Source: Nodosilinea nodulosa PCC 7104
GTDB taxonomy: Bacteria > Cyanobacteriota > Cyanobacteriia > Phormidesmidales > Phormidesmidaceae
NCBI RefSeq assembly: GCF_000309385.1
Contig: NZ_JH976537.1
Location: 3,280,540-3,344,539 of the forward strand
Reading direction: 5' to 3'
Length of the DNA stretch: 64,000 nucleotides
Shown here one piece after another: positions 7,964 through 20,100 of the stretch (position 1 is its first letter; every line of letters begins with the position of its first letter). A model generated the notes under the pieces. It had not been told where the DNA came from. It did not search any database and saw nothing but the letters and a program-made list of their open reading frames with translations. A program made the position numbers and the translations under genes.

Positions 7964-9475
7964 TTATCGCCCCAAATAGTTCAAAATGCCCCTAGCAATG
8001 CCGTCGGCGATGCGGTTGACGGCGGCGGGGTCACGGAAGCGGGCGGCATCCACTGATCCGGTGAGGAATCCTGTTTCCACCAGCACAGAAGGCATTGTCG
8101 TGTTAACCAGCACGTAGTATCGAGCCGTGCGTACGCCGCGATCGCTCATGTCGGTATTTCTCAGCACGCTGGCGTGAATGCTGCGGGCCAGGCGTTCGCC
8201 GCTGGAATAGTAGTAGGTCTCTAGCCCGTTGATGTCGGGGCGACTCATGTTAATGGCGTTGCCGTGGATGCTAACAAAGGCATCGGCGTGGGCGCGGTTG
8301 GCGAACTGGGCGCGGGCGTCGAGATCGACAAAGACATCGGTGCTGCGGGTCATCAGAACTGTAATGCCAGCGGCCTGGAGCTGCTGCTGCACTCGGGTTG
8401 CGATCGTGAGGGCAACCTGCTTATCTGTTAGGCCGCCGATGCCCACGGCCCCGGGGTCTTGCCCGCCATGGCCCGGATCGAGGACAACGACGACTGACCC
8501 CTGCGGGATAGTGGGCACAACCGGGGTAGACGCCACAGCCGGAGCCGAGGCTCCGACAATTTTGGCGGGCAGGTTAGCAGCAACCAGGGCGTTGTAGATT
8601 TCGTCAGCCCGCTGCTGCTCGCGAAATAGCCCCACCTGTACCACCGACTGACCATTGACGGTGGTGCGAAAGGCCTGGGGTTCTATGGCGCGCACTTGAT
8701 CTAATGTGCTGCCGCTGGTAATAGGAACGATGACGCGGTAGTAGTTGCCGCTGGGAGTGGTGCTGCTGGGCGGGGGCGGGGTGGGCAGGGGGCTGGTTTG
8801 GGCGGGGGTGGGCAGAGGGCTGGTTTGGGCTGGGGTGCTGGGTGGCGGCGGCGTGGTAGTGGCCTGGCTCAGGGCTGGAGCCGTCCCCTCGGCGTAGCGC
8901 ACATCCAGCGGCGCGTCGTGGGTGAGGTAGATGTGGCCGGTGGGCTGGCCGTTGTAGAGGCGGTGGGCCATCTGCCAGCCGGGGTTGAGCTGAATTTTGA
9001 GAAAGCCGTTGGTGCGGCCATGGGTGCGGCCAATTTCGATCGGAGGGGCCGAGCGATCGCGCGTGGGGCGGGCAAACAGCACCAGGTCATTCTGCCGGGC
9101 CGATACTTCTAGCCGGTACTGCACGCCGAGGTCCTGGCCGTTGACGCGCACCGAGTAGCCGTTGCCGTCGGTCTTGCGATCGCAGGCGCCGGTAAAGTCA
9201 AAATTCAGCAGCAGCGGGTCAATGGCCACTGGCCCGTTTCCGTCCCCCTGCCCCTGCTCCTGCCAGCACTGCTGCCGGTTGGGAATCTGCTCTAGGATCA
9301 TCAGGTTGTAGAAGGCCCCATCGCGCACGGGGCTGGCGATCGCGACGGCCAGGTTGGGGTCAATGGGCTGCTGGCCAAACTCCTGCGCCCTGGCCATCGG
9401 GGCCGCCGTTATGCCCGCCAGAACGATGGCGGCAGTGGTCATCAAAGTATTCAGCGGACGAGACAGCAGGGCCAT
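7964..9475 (-). CDS. N-acetylmuramoyl-L-alanine amidase (Amidase_3) with a SPOR-like domain
   Basis: An exported peptidoglycan amidase. ATG 9475 gives MALLSRPLNTLMTTAAIVLA and a signal peptide ending near ARAQ; an upstream TTG (9526) would bury that signal. The middle has a Pro-rich tandem linker (TSPLPTPAQ twice), then a SPOR-like segment (YYRVIVPITSGSTLDQVRAI ... VVQVGLFREQQRADEIYNAL), then the catalytic Amidase_3 domain with DPGHGGQDPGA, VSIHGNAIN and VLVETGFLTG. The zinc ligands His and His and the final catalytic Glu are present, but the position normally Glu in G-x-x-E-K is Asp here (GGLTDKQ). It likely acts at the septum or lateral wall in cell separation. Transcribed alone. Confidence 0.93.
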   Translation of the reverse strand: MALLSRPLNTLMTTAAIVLAGITAAPMARAQEFGQQPIDPNLAVAIASPVRDGAFYNLMILEQIPNRQQCWQEQGQGDGNGPVAIDPLLLNFDFTGACDRKTDGNGYSVRVNGQDLGVQYRLEVSARQNDLVLFARPTRDRSAPPIEIGRTHGRTNGFLKIQLNPGWQMAHRLYNGQPTGHIYLTHDAPLDVRYAEGTAPALSQATTTPPPPSTPAQTSPLPTPAQTSPLPTPPPPSSTTPSGNYYRVIVPITSGSTLDQVRAIEPQAFRTTVNGQSVVQVGLFREQQRADEIYNALVAANLPAKIVGASAPAVASTPVVPTIPQGSVVVVLDPGHGGQDPGAVGIGGLTDKQVALTIATRVQQQLQAAGITVLMTRSTDVFVDLDARAQFANRAHADAFVSIHGNAINMSRPDINGLETYYYSSGERLARSIHASVLRNTDMSDRGVRTARYYVLVNTTMPSVLVETGFLTGSVDAARFRDPAAVNRIADGIARGILNYLGR

Positions 9476-9611
9476 GGCGGTGGGTGTGGCGGTGTGAGGA
9501 GTGGGATCGGGAGCGAGCGTTGGCAAGACTCCCTATGCTACCCACGATTGTGGCGATGGCAAGGGCAGATTGCGCGGGTAACGTGTCGCAGTTTACCAAT
9601 TGTCCTTGCCC

Positions 9612-9643
9612 AAAACAAAACCGGCTCAGCACTGCTGAACCGG
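9612..9643 (-). terminator. Rho-independent terminator of desA
   Basis: Read on the minus strand, CCGGTTCAGCA-g-TGCTGAGCCGG forms an 11-bp hairpin followed by TTTTGTTTT. It lies about 50 nt past the desA stop. Confidence 0.88.
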
Positions 9644-9691
9644 TAAACGGGGGCTACAAGGCCCTGAATGAGTTGTTTCCCCAGGGATTTT

Positions 9692-10732
9692 CTAGCGCGC
9701 CAAATCCCGAAACGTATCGTAGGCATGGTCGGGATGATAGATATGACAGCGCCCGGTGATTGTCCGCATCAGCTGCCAGGAAAATTTGGTTTCCTTCATC
9801 AGCGGTGCCCAGTGTTCCTTCAGCGCAGCGTGGGCGGGCCGCAGGTTGTAGGACGGAATACCCACTGAGATATGGTGGGGAACATGGACGTTGATATCGT
9901 GGCACAGCACTTCCACCCAGTGGGGATAGTCGCAGTGCAGGGTGCCAGAGAGCTGCGCTTCTACTTCGTTCCAGGTGTCGCCGTAGCGAAACTGGATCTC
10001 AGGAATGGTGTGGTGCACCAGGGTAAAGGTGCTCATCCAGAAGTGGTAGCCAAGCCAGGGCATCAGCCAGTATTTCACCACGCCCCAGGGTCCAGCAAAA
10101 TAGAACAGGGTGGGAAAAAACACCAGCGCAAAAATCGCCACGGCGGCAATGGAGCGCTTGACCTTGGCGCGATCGCGGGGTTCAAAGTTGCGCAGGTCAA
10201 AGTGCAGCGCCCCCCAGTGGGCTACCGATGCCAGCCACCACAGCCAGCCCCGCATGCCCTGGTAAAACACCTGCAAAAACCCATTGGCCCCGGCATATTC
10301 CTCCCGGCTCCAGGGCGCCCAGGCGTTGTCGATCTCCATATTGTTGGTGTGGCGGTGGTGAATGTCGTGGAGCAGCCGCCAGCTGTGGAAGGGGTAGATC
10401 AGCGGCAGGAACATGATGTGCCCCAGCCAGTTGTTCACCCAGCGCCGATTGGCAAAGGAGCGGTGGCCGCAGTCGTGGCCAACCACAAAAAGGCCGGTCA
10501 GCGCCGTGCCGGTTACAAACCAGGCCACCGGCAGCAAGAACCAGGGGGAGAATGCGATCGCCACGTAGCCCAGGGCCACCGCCCCAACGCTCAGCAAGAC
10601 CGAAGTCCAGGCCTTGCGGGGGTCTTTTTGGAAATATGCTTTAGGAATAGTTTGAATAACCTGCTTTAGGGTCAGGTGGCTGTAGGCGGTCGCGTCCGCG
10701 ACTCTGGCGGAAGGCTCAAGAATTGCAGTCAA
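9692..10732 (-). CDS. desA: Acyl-lipid omega-6 (delta-12) fatty acid desaturase DesA
   Basis: A membrane di-iron desaturase that introduces the delta-12 double bond into fatty acids already esterified to glycerolipids, using ferredoxin; important in cold acclimation. The three histidine boxes are intact: HDCGH (86-90), HDIHH (122-126) and HVPHH (~287-291), separated by paired membrane helices. From memory the sequence is close to cyanobacterial DesA throughout ([44 protein letters not shown]), and the 346-residue length fits. The start is a TTG at 10732, with GGAGA 5 nt upstream and no nearby in-frame ATG. It has its own terminator and a 378-nt upstream region. Confidence 0.95.
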   Translation of the reverse strand: MTAILEPSARVADATAYSHLTLKQVIQTIPKAYFQKDPRKAWTSVLLSVGAVALGYVAIAFSPWFLLPVAWFVTGTALTGLFVVGHDCGHRSFANRRWVNNWLGHIMFLPLIYPFHSWRLLHDIHHRHTNNMEIDNAWAPWSREEYAGANGFLQVFYQGMRGWLWWLASVAHWGALHFDLRNFEPRDRAKVKRSIAAVAIFALVFFPTLFYFAGPWGVVKYWLMPWLGYHFWMSTFTLVHHTIPEIQFRYGDTWNEVEAQLSGTLHCDYPHWVEVLCHDINVHVPHHISVGIPSYNLRPAHAALKEHWAPLMKETKFSWQLMRTITGRCHIYHPDHAYDTFRDLAR

Positions 10733-11110
10733 GGAAGATCTCCACGAAAGTTAAGTTGCGCGCATTTAAAGCTGGACTATTTTGCCCAAAAAAAATCTGT
10801 TCACCCCGTCAAGGGAGCCGAACAGAGGCTAAGCTTGATTGCAAAATCGAGATATCAATAAGCCGAACTAATTCAATAACTCTGATAACCGCCGCAAACA
10901 GCTTAATGGGGCAAAGATTGGCCCATGAGAATGCTTATAATTCCTTAACATTTATACCATGCGGGGTCTCGCTTGCCGCTGCGTCGGAAAGCTTGGTCCG
11001 AGATTTCTGCCGAATGAACGTTGCTATATGGCGCGCTATGCCATAAAAACCGAGTTTCTGCTGGGGGCGCCGGGGCAGCGCCGCCAGTGCAGAAACCCGG
11101 TCTTTGGAGC
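10733..11110. promoter_or_regulatory. desA upstream region / 3' region of the giant gene (no gene)
   Basis: No convincing coding frame. The part next to desA is AT-richer than its surroundings, as expected for a promoter region. It contains a short inverted repeat TCTGTTC ... GAACAGA (10796-10802 and 10820-10826). The far end is occupied by the long hairpin at 11045-11104. No specific promoter could be assigned. Confidence 0.5.
11045..11104 (-). terminator. Long hairpin terminator of the giant LamG/PKD gene
   Basis: Read on the minus strand just past the 11111 stop: GACCGGGTTTCTGC ... GCAGAAACTCGGTTTTT, an interrupted stem whose inner part is GC-rich (CTGGCGGCGC / GCGCCCCCAG), ending in a T run. 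The ACCGGGTTTCT/AGAAACCCGGT core resembles a hairpin type often repeated in filamentous cyanobacterial genomes (from memory). Confidence 0.8.
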
Positions 11111-14100
11111 TTACGCCAGGCTGGCGGCGAAGTTTTGGCTCACCTCCTCGGCGCTCAGGGCACGGTTGTAGAGGGCGACCAGGTGGTACTCGCCCAGCCA
11201 GGGGCGATCGCTGGTCAGCTCATTGCCCAGGGCCAGACGGTAGGCCTCATCCCAGTTGGAGAGGTTGCCGTCGATGGTCGTGCCCTGCTGAAGCTGCCCG
11301 TTGACATAGAAGGCGGCATGGCCAGAATTATCGCGGGTGTACACCAGGTGAGAAAGCTGGTTGAGGCTGACCTGGCCCGCTTCGAGCACCTTGCTGTCGC
11401 CATTGCCCCCCGTCGTGGTGGTGCGCAGGCGGGTCACGTAGCGGCTGTTGTCCTGCCCCAGGGTGACGTTGCGGTTGCCCGGATTGGCCGAGAGCGTGAC
11501 AATTCGCGCCGGTAGCTGGCTGTAGGTGGCCTGGGTTGGTTTAACCCAGGCTTCTACGGTCAGCGCCTGGGTGCGCCGAATTTCTTGGCTCAGCCGGGTG
11601 GCGGCCCCGCTGGTGGCCAGCAGGCTGGGCTGCTGGAGGGCAATGCCCTGGCCCTGGGGCAGCCGCGCGATCGCCCCATTCACCAGGGTTAGATCCAGGG
11701 CGGGCTGAATTCCCGACCGATCGCGAATCGTGTTGCCCGTACCCTCGCGGAAATCGTAGAGGGCCTGAACGCCGGCCACCACTCGGCGAGAGACGACGAT
11801 GCGAACGGTGCTGCGCCCGGTCAGCCGTCCGTCGCTGGCGCTCAGCTCCAGCACGTAGGTGCCCGCCTGGGCAAACGTCACCTGGGTAGCCGCCTGGGCA
11901 GGATTGGCGATCGCAGCGGCAGCGGGGCCACTGATCTGCTTCCAGAGGATGGTCAGGGTGCCAGCGGGCAGGCCGTCATCCTGAACGGTGCCGCTCAGGG
12001 TGGCGGTGGCGATCGCGGGCTGAGCTGCTCCTGCCGTTGCAGGTGGCAGGGTCAACACCTGGTCGGCCCCGGCGTTTACCACCGGGGGCTGGTTCACCTG
12101 AATGGTGAGCTCGTCAGCGGCGGCGATCGCCCCGTCGCTGGCCGTCAGCCGCAGCACGTACTGGCCGCCCTGGGAGAACTGGGCCGTGGTGATATCGCTG
12201 GCCGGGTCAGCAAATGTGACATTGCCGGGGCCACTGACTTTGCTCCAGGTCAGGGTCAGACGGCCCGGTCGGCTGGGGAAGCCGTCGTCGCTGGCGGTGC
12301 CGTCGAGTTCGGCCAGGGCCGGAAAGTCGATGGTCTGGTCTGGCCCGGCATCGACTACGGGGGCTTGGTTGGCCGTGAGGGTCACCTCCCGGCTGGTGGA
12401 GAGTTCCCCAGTGCTGACGGTCAGCCGCAGGGTGTACTCACCGCTGGCGCTAAAGGTGGCGGTGGTGGTCAGGGCATCGGCATCGGCAAAGGTGACGTTG
12501 CCGGGGCCACTGACGCGGCTCCACTGGGTGGTTACGGTACCGGCGGGGTCGGCCAGGCCGGTATCGACGATTTCGCCCTGGAGGGTAGCGGCGGCGGGCA
12601 GGTTGACCAGGGGGGCAGCGCTGGCGCGAATTTGGGGGGCTTTGTTGGCATAAACCGTGACATCGGCCACGGCGGTGAGCAGGCCGTTGCTAGCGGTCAG
12701 CCGCAGCAGGTAGGTGCCGCTTTCAGAAAACTGCGCCGTGGTGCGGGCCAGGGTGGGGTCCCCAAAGGAAACCGTACCCGGTCCGCTGAGCTGGCTCCAG
12801 GTCAGGGTGAGTCGCCCCTGCTGGGGGGTGCCCAGGCCGCTCTGCACCTCGGCGGTGAGCTGCGCCCGATTGGGCAACTGCACGACGAGGGCATTAGGTA
12901 CTGTGATCCTGGGCGCGTGGTTAACGGTAATGGTCACCTCATCGCTGATGGACTGGGCCTCGTCGCCCACGGTCAGCCGCAGGGTGTAGACGCCGCTGAC
13001 CTGGAAGGGCTGGCCCTTGTCTTCGCTGGTGCCGGGTGCCACAAAGCTGACCGTGGGCTCCAGGCTGCTGGGGTCGCTAAAGGTGACCGGGGAAGGGCCG
13101 CCGGGCTGGCTCCACAGCACCGAGAGGTCGCCGGTTAGCAGCTGGTCGTCGATGACGACGCCTTTTAGCGTCAGGCTGCCGGGCAGGTTGATCACCTGGT
13201 CGCCGCCAGCAGAGACCACCGGGGCCAGGTTGGCGTCGGCCCCCACCTCAAAGTTGGTGGCAATTTCGGCGGGGCTGAGGGCGCTGCTGTAGAGGGCGAC
13301 CAGGTGGAGGTCTCCCAGCCAGGCGCGCTCCTGGCTCAGGTTATCTCCCAGCTCGTTGCCCAGGGAGAGGGCAAAGCTCTCATCCCAGTTGGCCAGGCTG
13401 CCTGCGATCGCCCGCTGAGCCACCATCTGGTTGTTGATATAGAGGCGGGTCTGGCCGCTGGCCTCGCGGGTGCAGACCACATGGGTCAGGGTGCCGGGGG
13501 TGATGGTGCCCCCCGCCAGGGCGCGATCGCTGGCGTTGAGGTTGGTCTCGCTGGTGCGCACTCCCAGGTGGAACTGGCCCCCCGCCTGACCCAAAATCAG
13601 GTTGCGGCTGCTGGCCCCCCCGGACAGGGTGAGAATGCGCCCCAGGCCCGGCTGGTTGGCCTGGGATGGATTGATCCAGGCCTCCAGGGTAAATTCGCCG
13701 CTGGCCTTGATCGCCTGGTTCAGGCGGCTGGCGCTGGTGCTGGTCAGGCGGGCGAGGCTCTTCAGCGCCAGGGCAAAGGGTTTGGCCGCGCCGGGGGCGG
13801 TCAGGGCTACCGGCGTGCCGGTAATGGTCAGGTCGGCGGGCGCTCCGGTACCTGCCACATCGCGCACGGTACCGGCGGCCAAACTGTCGGCAAAGCTGTA
13901 GAGGCTGAGCAGGCTCCGGTTGATGCGGGCTCCCACAAACACCTGCAGGTCGTCGCTGTGGCTGAGCACGCCGCTGGCGGTGGTGGTTTCTGCGGTGAGC
14001 CGCAGCAGGTAGACGCCGCTGGCGCTGAAGACGGCGCGGGTGCGCAGGGCCGCCGGGTTGTCAAAGGTGACGGTGCCGGGGCCGCTGATCGCCTCCCAGC

Positions 14101-17100
14101 GGGTGGTCAGGGTTTGGAGCTGCCGCTCGCCCCGGCCATCGCGCACCAGTTCGCCCCGCAGTTCTAGGGGCTGGCGGAAGCCGATCTCCTGGTCGTCTCC
14201 GGCCCGCACGATGGGGGACTGGTTGACCAGCACATCGAGGGGTTCGGTGGTGGAGAGGGTGCCATCGCTGGCGGTGAGGGTGAGCTGGTAGCGGCCAAGG
14301 TTGCTGAAGCTGGCGATCGCAACCGGGCTGTGGCGATCGTCAAAGCTGACGGTGGCCCCAGCGGGCGCAGACTGCACCGCCCAGGTGACGAAGATGGCCT
14401 CGGGGGAGAGGCGATCGTCGGCCACCGAGCCGGGCAGGGTGGTTTGCACCGCCTCATCCTCTAGGCGCAGGGTTTGGCTGCGGCCCACCCGCACCACGGG
14501 GGGCGCGTTGGGGGCGCGATCGCCCTCCAGCAGAGCGGTTAGCTCGGGGCTGTCGGCCAGGCTGGTGGTTTCGGTAACGCCGTAGAACAGCCGCATAAAC
14601 TCGGTAATGGTGGCCAGGTGGGGCTGTAGCTCGGGCAGGTAGGTGGCGATGGTGTCGCGCACGGCCCGCGAGAACTCGCCAAAGTCATCCACCTTGTCGG
14701 CCACAAAGGGGTCGAGCCGCTTGATCAGCTCGAAGTTGCTGTCGATGCTCAGCTCCCGCAGGGTCGATTCCAGTGCGGGCAGGGGCTTGGTGCTGCCGAT
14801 CGGCGGCAGCACCCGGCTGACAAAGGTGACCCGGTGGAAAATGCGCCAGCAGGGGGGCTTGGTGCCGGGGCCTTTGTTGGCATCGCGCAGGCCGCGCAGG
14901 GCCAGGGCGTTGGCGTCGGTGCTCTGCTCCAGCCAGATTGGGTCCACCACCTGGCTAAAGAACTGGTCGAAGTGGTCGGCCTGGGGCTCCAGGTAAAAGG
15001 TCATAAACCGATAGGCATCCACCTTGCCGGGCTGGCGCAGGGCCTTGGGGCTGAGCGGGTTGCTGCGATCGAACAGCACATTCCCCGCCGCATCGCGCAA
15101 AAATACGTCGCGCTCCACACCGTCAACGCTGATATCGACCGAGAAAGCATTCTCAGACTGCACGCTCTTGTTGGCCTGCACGTTGAGCCGACCGCCAAAC
15201 AGCGCCTCAAAGCCCAACTTGAAGCCCACGCCGCCGATCGCTACGCTGAGATCGGCAAAGGCCCCAGCTAACCCCTTAAAGGCGTAGGAGCCGCCGTAGC
15301 TCTCCTGCACCACATCCATGGTTTCCTGGGTTTCGGCGAACAGGCCGCCGTCTGCGGTCCAGACGTAGGTGTTGGCCAGGTTGCGCTTTTCTAGCTGGGG
15401 CAGGGTTTTGAGCACTTCCTGGCTGCCCAGGTCGCCCTGCTGGCCGTACAGCACGTTCTGGCGACGGCCCACCGCGCCCGCATCGTACTGGTCGTAGTAG
15501 GCCCGCACCCGCTCCTCTTCGCGCTGGATGCGCTGCTTCAGGGCAAAGGCCTCGACCGGCTTGTAGAAGCTGCTGTCGTTGCTGTAGGTGAGGGCGTTGG
15601 GGTAGGCGGGGTCGGGGGTGAAGCCAACCTTGCCGTCCAGGCTGCCCTGCTTGGTGTAGGCCGGGTTGAGCGGGAAGTTGATGATGTTGCGATCGGGCGG
15701 AATGTCGGGGTTGGGGCGCATCTGGTACGACACCAGGGCGCTGTTGTGCTTGAGCCTGAGGGCAAACACATCGGCGGTTTGCGACTGCACCAGGGCAAAG
15801 CCCATGTTTTCGGTGACAAACCGGCGGCCCACATCGCCAAAGGCCACGGCATCGGGGGGTTCCACAAAGCCCTGGAGCTGCTGCTTGCTGGAGAGGTTGT
15901 TGGCCAGCTCCAGGCTGGTGCTGCCAGCGCTGAGCCAGCCCAGGGAGTTCTCAAACTTGGCCTTGATGCCAAAAGCCCCGTCGGTGTCTACCGTATCGAT
16001 GACCAGGCCAATTCCGGCCTTGACATTGAGCTTGGTGAGCAGCCCAGCGGTCAGATCAAAGCTGGAGTCGAAGCCGCTTTCTTTATCGGCGGAGAAGGTG
16101 AAGTTGGTTTTGCTGGCCTGCTTCAGCTCCACAGAGCTGGCCCCGTTGTAGTCGGCAAATTCGCCCAGCACCACGCTGGTGCTGGTGAGGTTTTCGCCGG
16201 GCACCGGGGGCGCCCCTTCAATAAAGCCGATCAGCTGCGGGTCAAACTGCACCTGGCCTACCCATTCGGTCACCAGTTCGCCCACCTTAAAGCCGGTGAT
16301 CAGCTCCCACTGGCCGTCTTTGATCAGGCCGTAGCAGCGCTTGTAGATGCCGAACAGGTTGCCGTCAACATCGGTTTGCAGGTCGCCATACTCCTGCACG
16401 GCGGGGGTGCTCTGGAGGCGATCGCTAAAGGGCGTTCTCACCCCGGCCAGGGCGCTGCGCACCTGGGGCGTGTCTTCGCCAATGGGGGCGGTGGAGAGCA
16501 CAAACTCGGTGTTGTAGGGAACCAGATCGTTGCCCAGCAGGGAATAGTCGGACAGCACCCCGGCTTTCTGGGTGTCGAAGGGGTAGTAGGCCAGCAGGTC
16601 TTCGCGGTTGTCGAGGAACTGCTCGTTTTCCCCCAGCAGGCGGCGGAACAGGTTGTCTTGAACCTGCTCCAGGGTGCGGGCGCTGTGCCAGATCCGCACT
16701 TCCTCCAGCTCGCCCTGGAAGAGTTCTTCGATCTGACCGTTGCGGCGAATGCCGCCCAGGGTGAATTGGGCGTGGGGCGAGAGCAGGGCGGCCTGCTCGG
16801 CTGCGGGCACCGGTTCACTGGGGATTAGCTGCCCGTTGCGGTACAGCACCAGCTGCGACCCGCTGGGGTTGGGGTCTTTGACCCACCGCACCGCGCCTTT
16901 GAAGCGGGCGTTGCTGCTGCCCTTACTGTCGAAGGCGAGGGTGCCTTCCGCCTCCTCAAAGCGCCACCAGGAGAGCAGCCCCTGTTCGCCGCCCTGAATA
17001 GTGGGCTTGAGGCTGCCCGCCTCCAGGGCCAGGTTCCAGAGGCGAATTTCGGCCAGTACGCCGTCTAGGGGCGCGATCGCCTGCCCGTTCTCAAACACCC

Positions 17101-20100
17101 GACGGGCCTGGGTCAGCAGGTTGCTGTTCCGCTCCAGCTCGGCGGCGGTGGCGGCGATACCGGCGGCCTGGGCAATTAAAACCCCCTCCTGGGGCCGGAA
17201 CAGCCTGCCGCCGTCGAGCAGCAACGCCGACGGGGAGAGCGTCACCCCGTTAATGCTGTCCAGGTCGCCGCTGAAATGCTTCAGGCCAGCCAGGGCAAAG
17301 CCCGAGCCAAACTCCAGCGGGTCGTTGCTGTTGCCGATGTCGACCGGCTGCTGGGGCTTGCCCGCGTTGAAGCCGGGGCTGGGGCTTTCCTCGTTGCGGC
17401 TGTCTTCCACACGGGGGGTGCCGGTGGTGTCGCTGCCCGCTTTTTTGTACTCAAACAGGCCGTAGGGCTGGCCGCTGGGGGTGTTGGCCTGACCATCGAC
17501 AAAGAACTGAATGACATCCCAGGAGACGATATCGACCCCGGTTTGCTGACCGTCGTTGTTGCGCACCGGGTTGGTAATGGTGTTGCGCTTGCGGCTGACG
17601 GTAACAGTGTGGAACGCGGTGGGGTTGGCGATCGGCTCGGAGACAAACAGGTGCTTGTTGCCCTGCACATCCTCAAAGGCGAAGACCGCCCGCCCGGCGG
17701 GGTTGAGGTACAGGGCGTAGGGCACGCGCTGCTCGGGGTCCTCGGTGGTGCTGATTTTGCCCTTGGTGAGCAGGGCGCGGGGCTGGCTCAGGTCGTTGAC
17801 CTGAAAGGCCACTTCCAGGGTGAGGTCGCGGTTGATGTCGAGGGTGAGATCTTTGCCCGCATCGAGGAAGGTGGCGGGCTGGCCGTCGAGCTGCACCCCG
17901 TAGGACTGGTTGAACACCGCCGCCAGATGGTTCCAGTTGCCTGCCGCGATGGTTTGCGGAGCCTGCACCAGCTGCGCGCCCACTCCGGCAAACACCGAGT
18001 AGGCGGGCAGGGGCGATTCGGTGGGCTGGGGGTTGCCCACCAGGGTGCCGTGGTGGCCAAAGCGGGAGTGGTCGGTGGCCCGCTGGTTGGCAAAGTCGTC
18101 GAAGCGCCAGCAGCCCACCAGGTCGGTTTCGCTGCCGCTGACCTCGCGGCTCATGTCGGCGGCAATTTCGGCCTGGGTGCGGCCCCGCTTCCAGATCCGG
18201 GCTTCGGCGATCGCGCCCCCCAGAATGCGGCTGCTGATGGTGGGGTGAGACCCCAGCCCCCAGGGGGCCGCCACCGGCACTGCCCCCACGGTATCGGCCT
18301 GCTCGCCGATGGCAATGCCGTTGCGGTAGAGCCGCCAGTGGCCGCCGTCGTAGACCCCGGCCAGGTGCACCCAGGCGGCCCCGGTGCGATCGGCGGCGGG
18401 CATCACCACCGAGACGCGGTGATCGACACCGCTCTGCTGGCAGCCGGTTTCGTAGCGCCCTTCGTTGAGGCGCAGGTAGACCTGGTCGCCGCCATTGTTG
18501 CCGTGGACGATGATGTTGCCGTTGTTTTCGTTGGCGGCGGGTTTGACCCAGGCCTCCAGGGTAATCACCCCGGCAAAATTGAGCGGGTCAGCTGCCGGAA
18601 TGGTGACTACCATGGTGCTGCCGTTGAGGGCGATCGCCGTATTCAGCTCCTCCCGCTTCAGGCCCAGCAGGTAGCGGCTGTCAGAATTACCCGGCTGGGG
18701 CTGGTAGTAGAGCACGCGCGATCGCAGGTTGGCCTCGGCAATCTGGCTGGGGCGCACCCAGGCCTCCAGGGTGAGGTCATCTTTGGGCGAGAACTTCCGC
18801 AGCTGCTGGTTAAAGGCGGCGGGGGTGGCTGCCTCCAGCCGGGCGGAGCTGTCCTTGCCGTTGAAGGCGTAGGTGTGGCCCGGAGATTCTGCCACCCAGC
18901 GACTGGTGAGGGTGACACCGCTGCGGACGGTGCCATTTTTGACCCCCTGCCCGGTTCCGTTGGCCACAAAGGCCAGCAGCCGCGAGCCGGAAGACAGATC
19001 GACCTCGCCCTGGGTGGTGCTGGCGTGCGCCGCGTAGTCGTACTCCAAAAAGAACACCGGCAGCAGTTCTACGGCGGGGTTGGCGACCTCGGTGCGAATC
19101 TCCAGCGCCGTTGCGCCCTGGTCTACGGCGGCGGCCAGGGTGGCCTTGAGGTCGCCGATAAACAGGGTGGCCCCGGCGGGCAGCGAGCGGTGGATGCCCT
19201 CGGCCACGGCCAGGGTTTCGGCCCGGCCATCGACAAGGCCGATTTCGCCGCGACCGACAAAGGTGCGATCGCCCGCCAGGCCGTTCAGCACCTTGGCAAA
19301 GCCCTGGGGCTGGCGCGGCACCTGCTGCCAGGTTTCCGTAATGCTCTGGTCGCCCGCTTTCACCGCCAGGGTGACGGTGCAGGTGGACTCGGTTTCCGGC
19401 CCGGTTATATCCAGGCGAATGCGATCCATCTCGGCCTCGGTGGCGCGGGCAAAGCCCACCACGGTTTCGGCTCCCAGGGCGTCGTTAAGGGCGTAGCGGG
19501 CGCGCTGGGTGAGGGTTTTGTAGTAGGCCACAAAGAACTGGTCGTCGCTGCCGCGAAAGTACATGGCCACGTTGCCCACGGCGCTGTCGAACAGCAGCGG
19601 CGTGTCGGTTGACCAGGCGAAGCTCAGCAGCCCCCCGGCGGTGGATAGCCCGCTGACATCGCTGTGCACCAGCGGCATGGTGGCGGCAAAGCCCTTGTTC
19701 AGCAGGTTTTGCAGGGCGGCCAGGGTGGTGCGATCGCTGATCACCGCCTGCTCTAGCTGCCGCCGCTGGCGGTCTTGATCAGTGCGCAGGGCGTCGATAT
19801 TGGCGCGAATGGTGGTCAGCTCGCCCAGCAGGCTGGCTAGGTCGGTGGCCAGGGCGTCGATCGATTGCTGCAAGTCGTCGCGGTAGCTGCGGAAAGCGGG
19901 GTTCTCGGCAATATCCAGGCTGGAGATGCGATCGTTGAAGTCGCGGCCAACAAAAGCCGTGGTTTCGCTAAAGGTGTGCACAAACCCGTCCTGGCGACCG
20001 CCATCGTTGCGGTTGGCGTGCTGATAGGCCGTCACCTGCAGGGCCGGAACGGCGGTTATCTGCCCCTGCACCACCCGAGCGACGCTTGAGATGCCAATGC

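Noticed and set aside
17276-19612. 778-codon plus-strand open frame opposite the giant gene
   Set aside because: Low-complexity Gly/Ala/Val/His translation typical of the antisense of GC-rich coding DNA; no domain; the minus frame has clear LamG domains.
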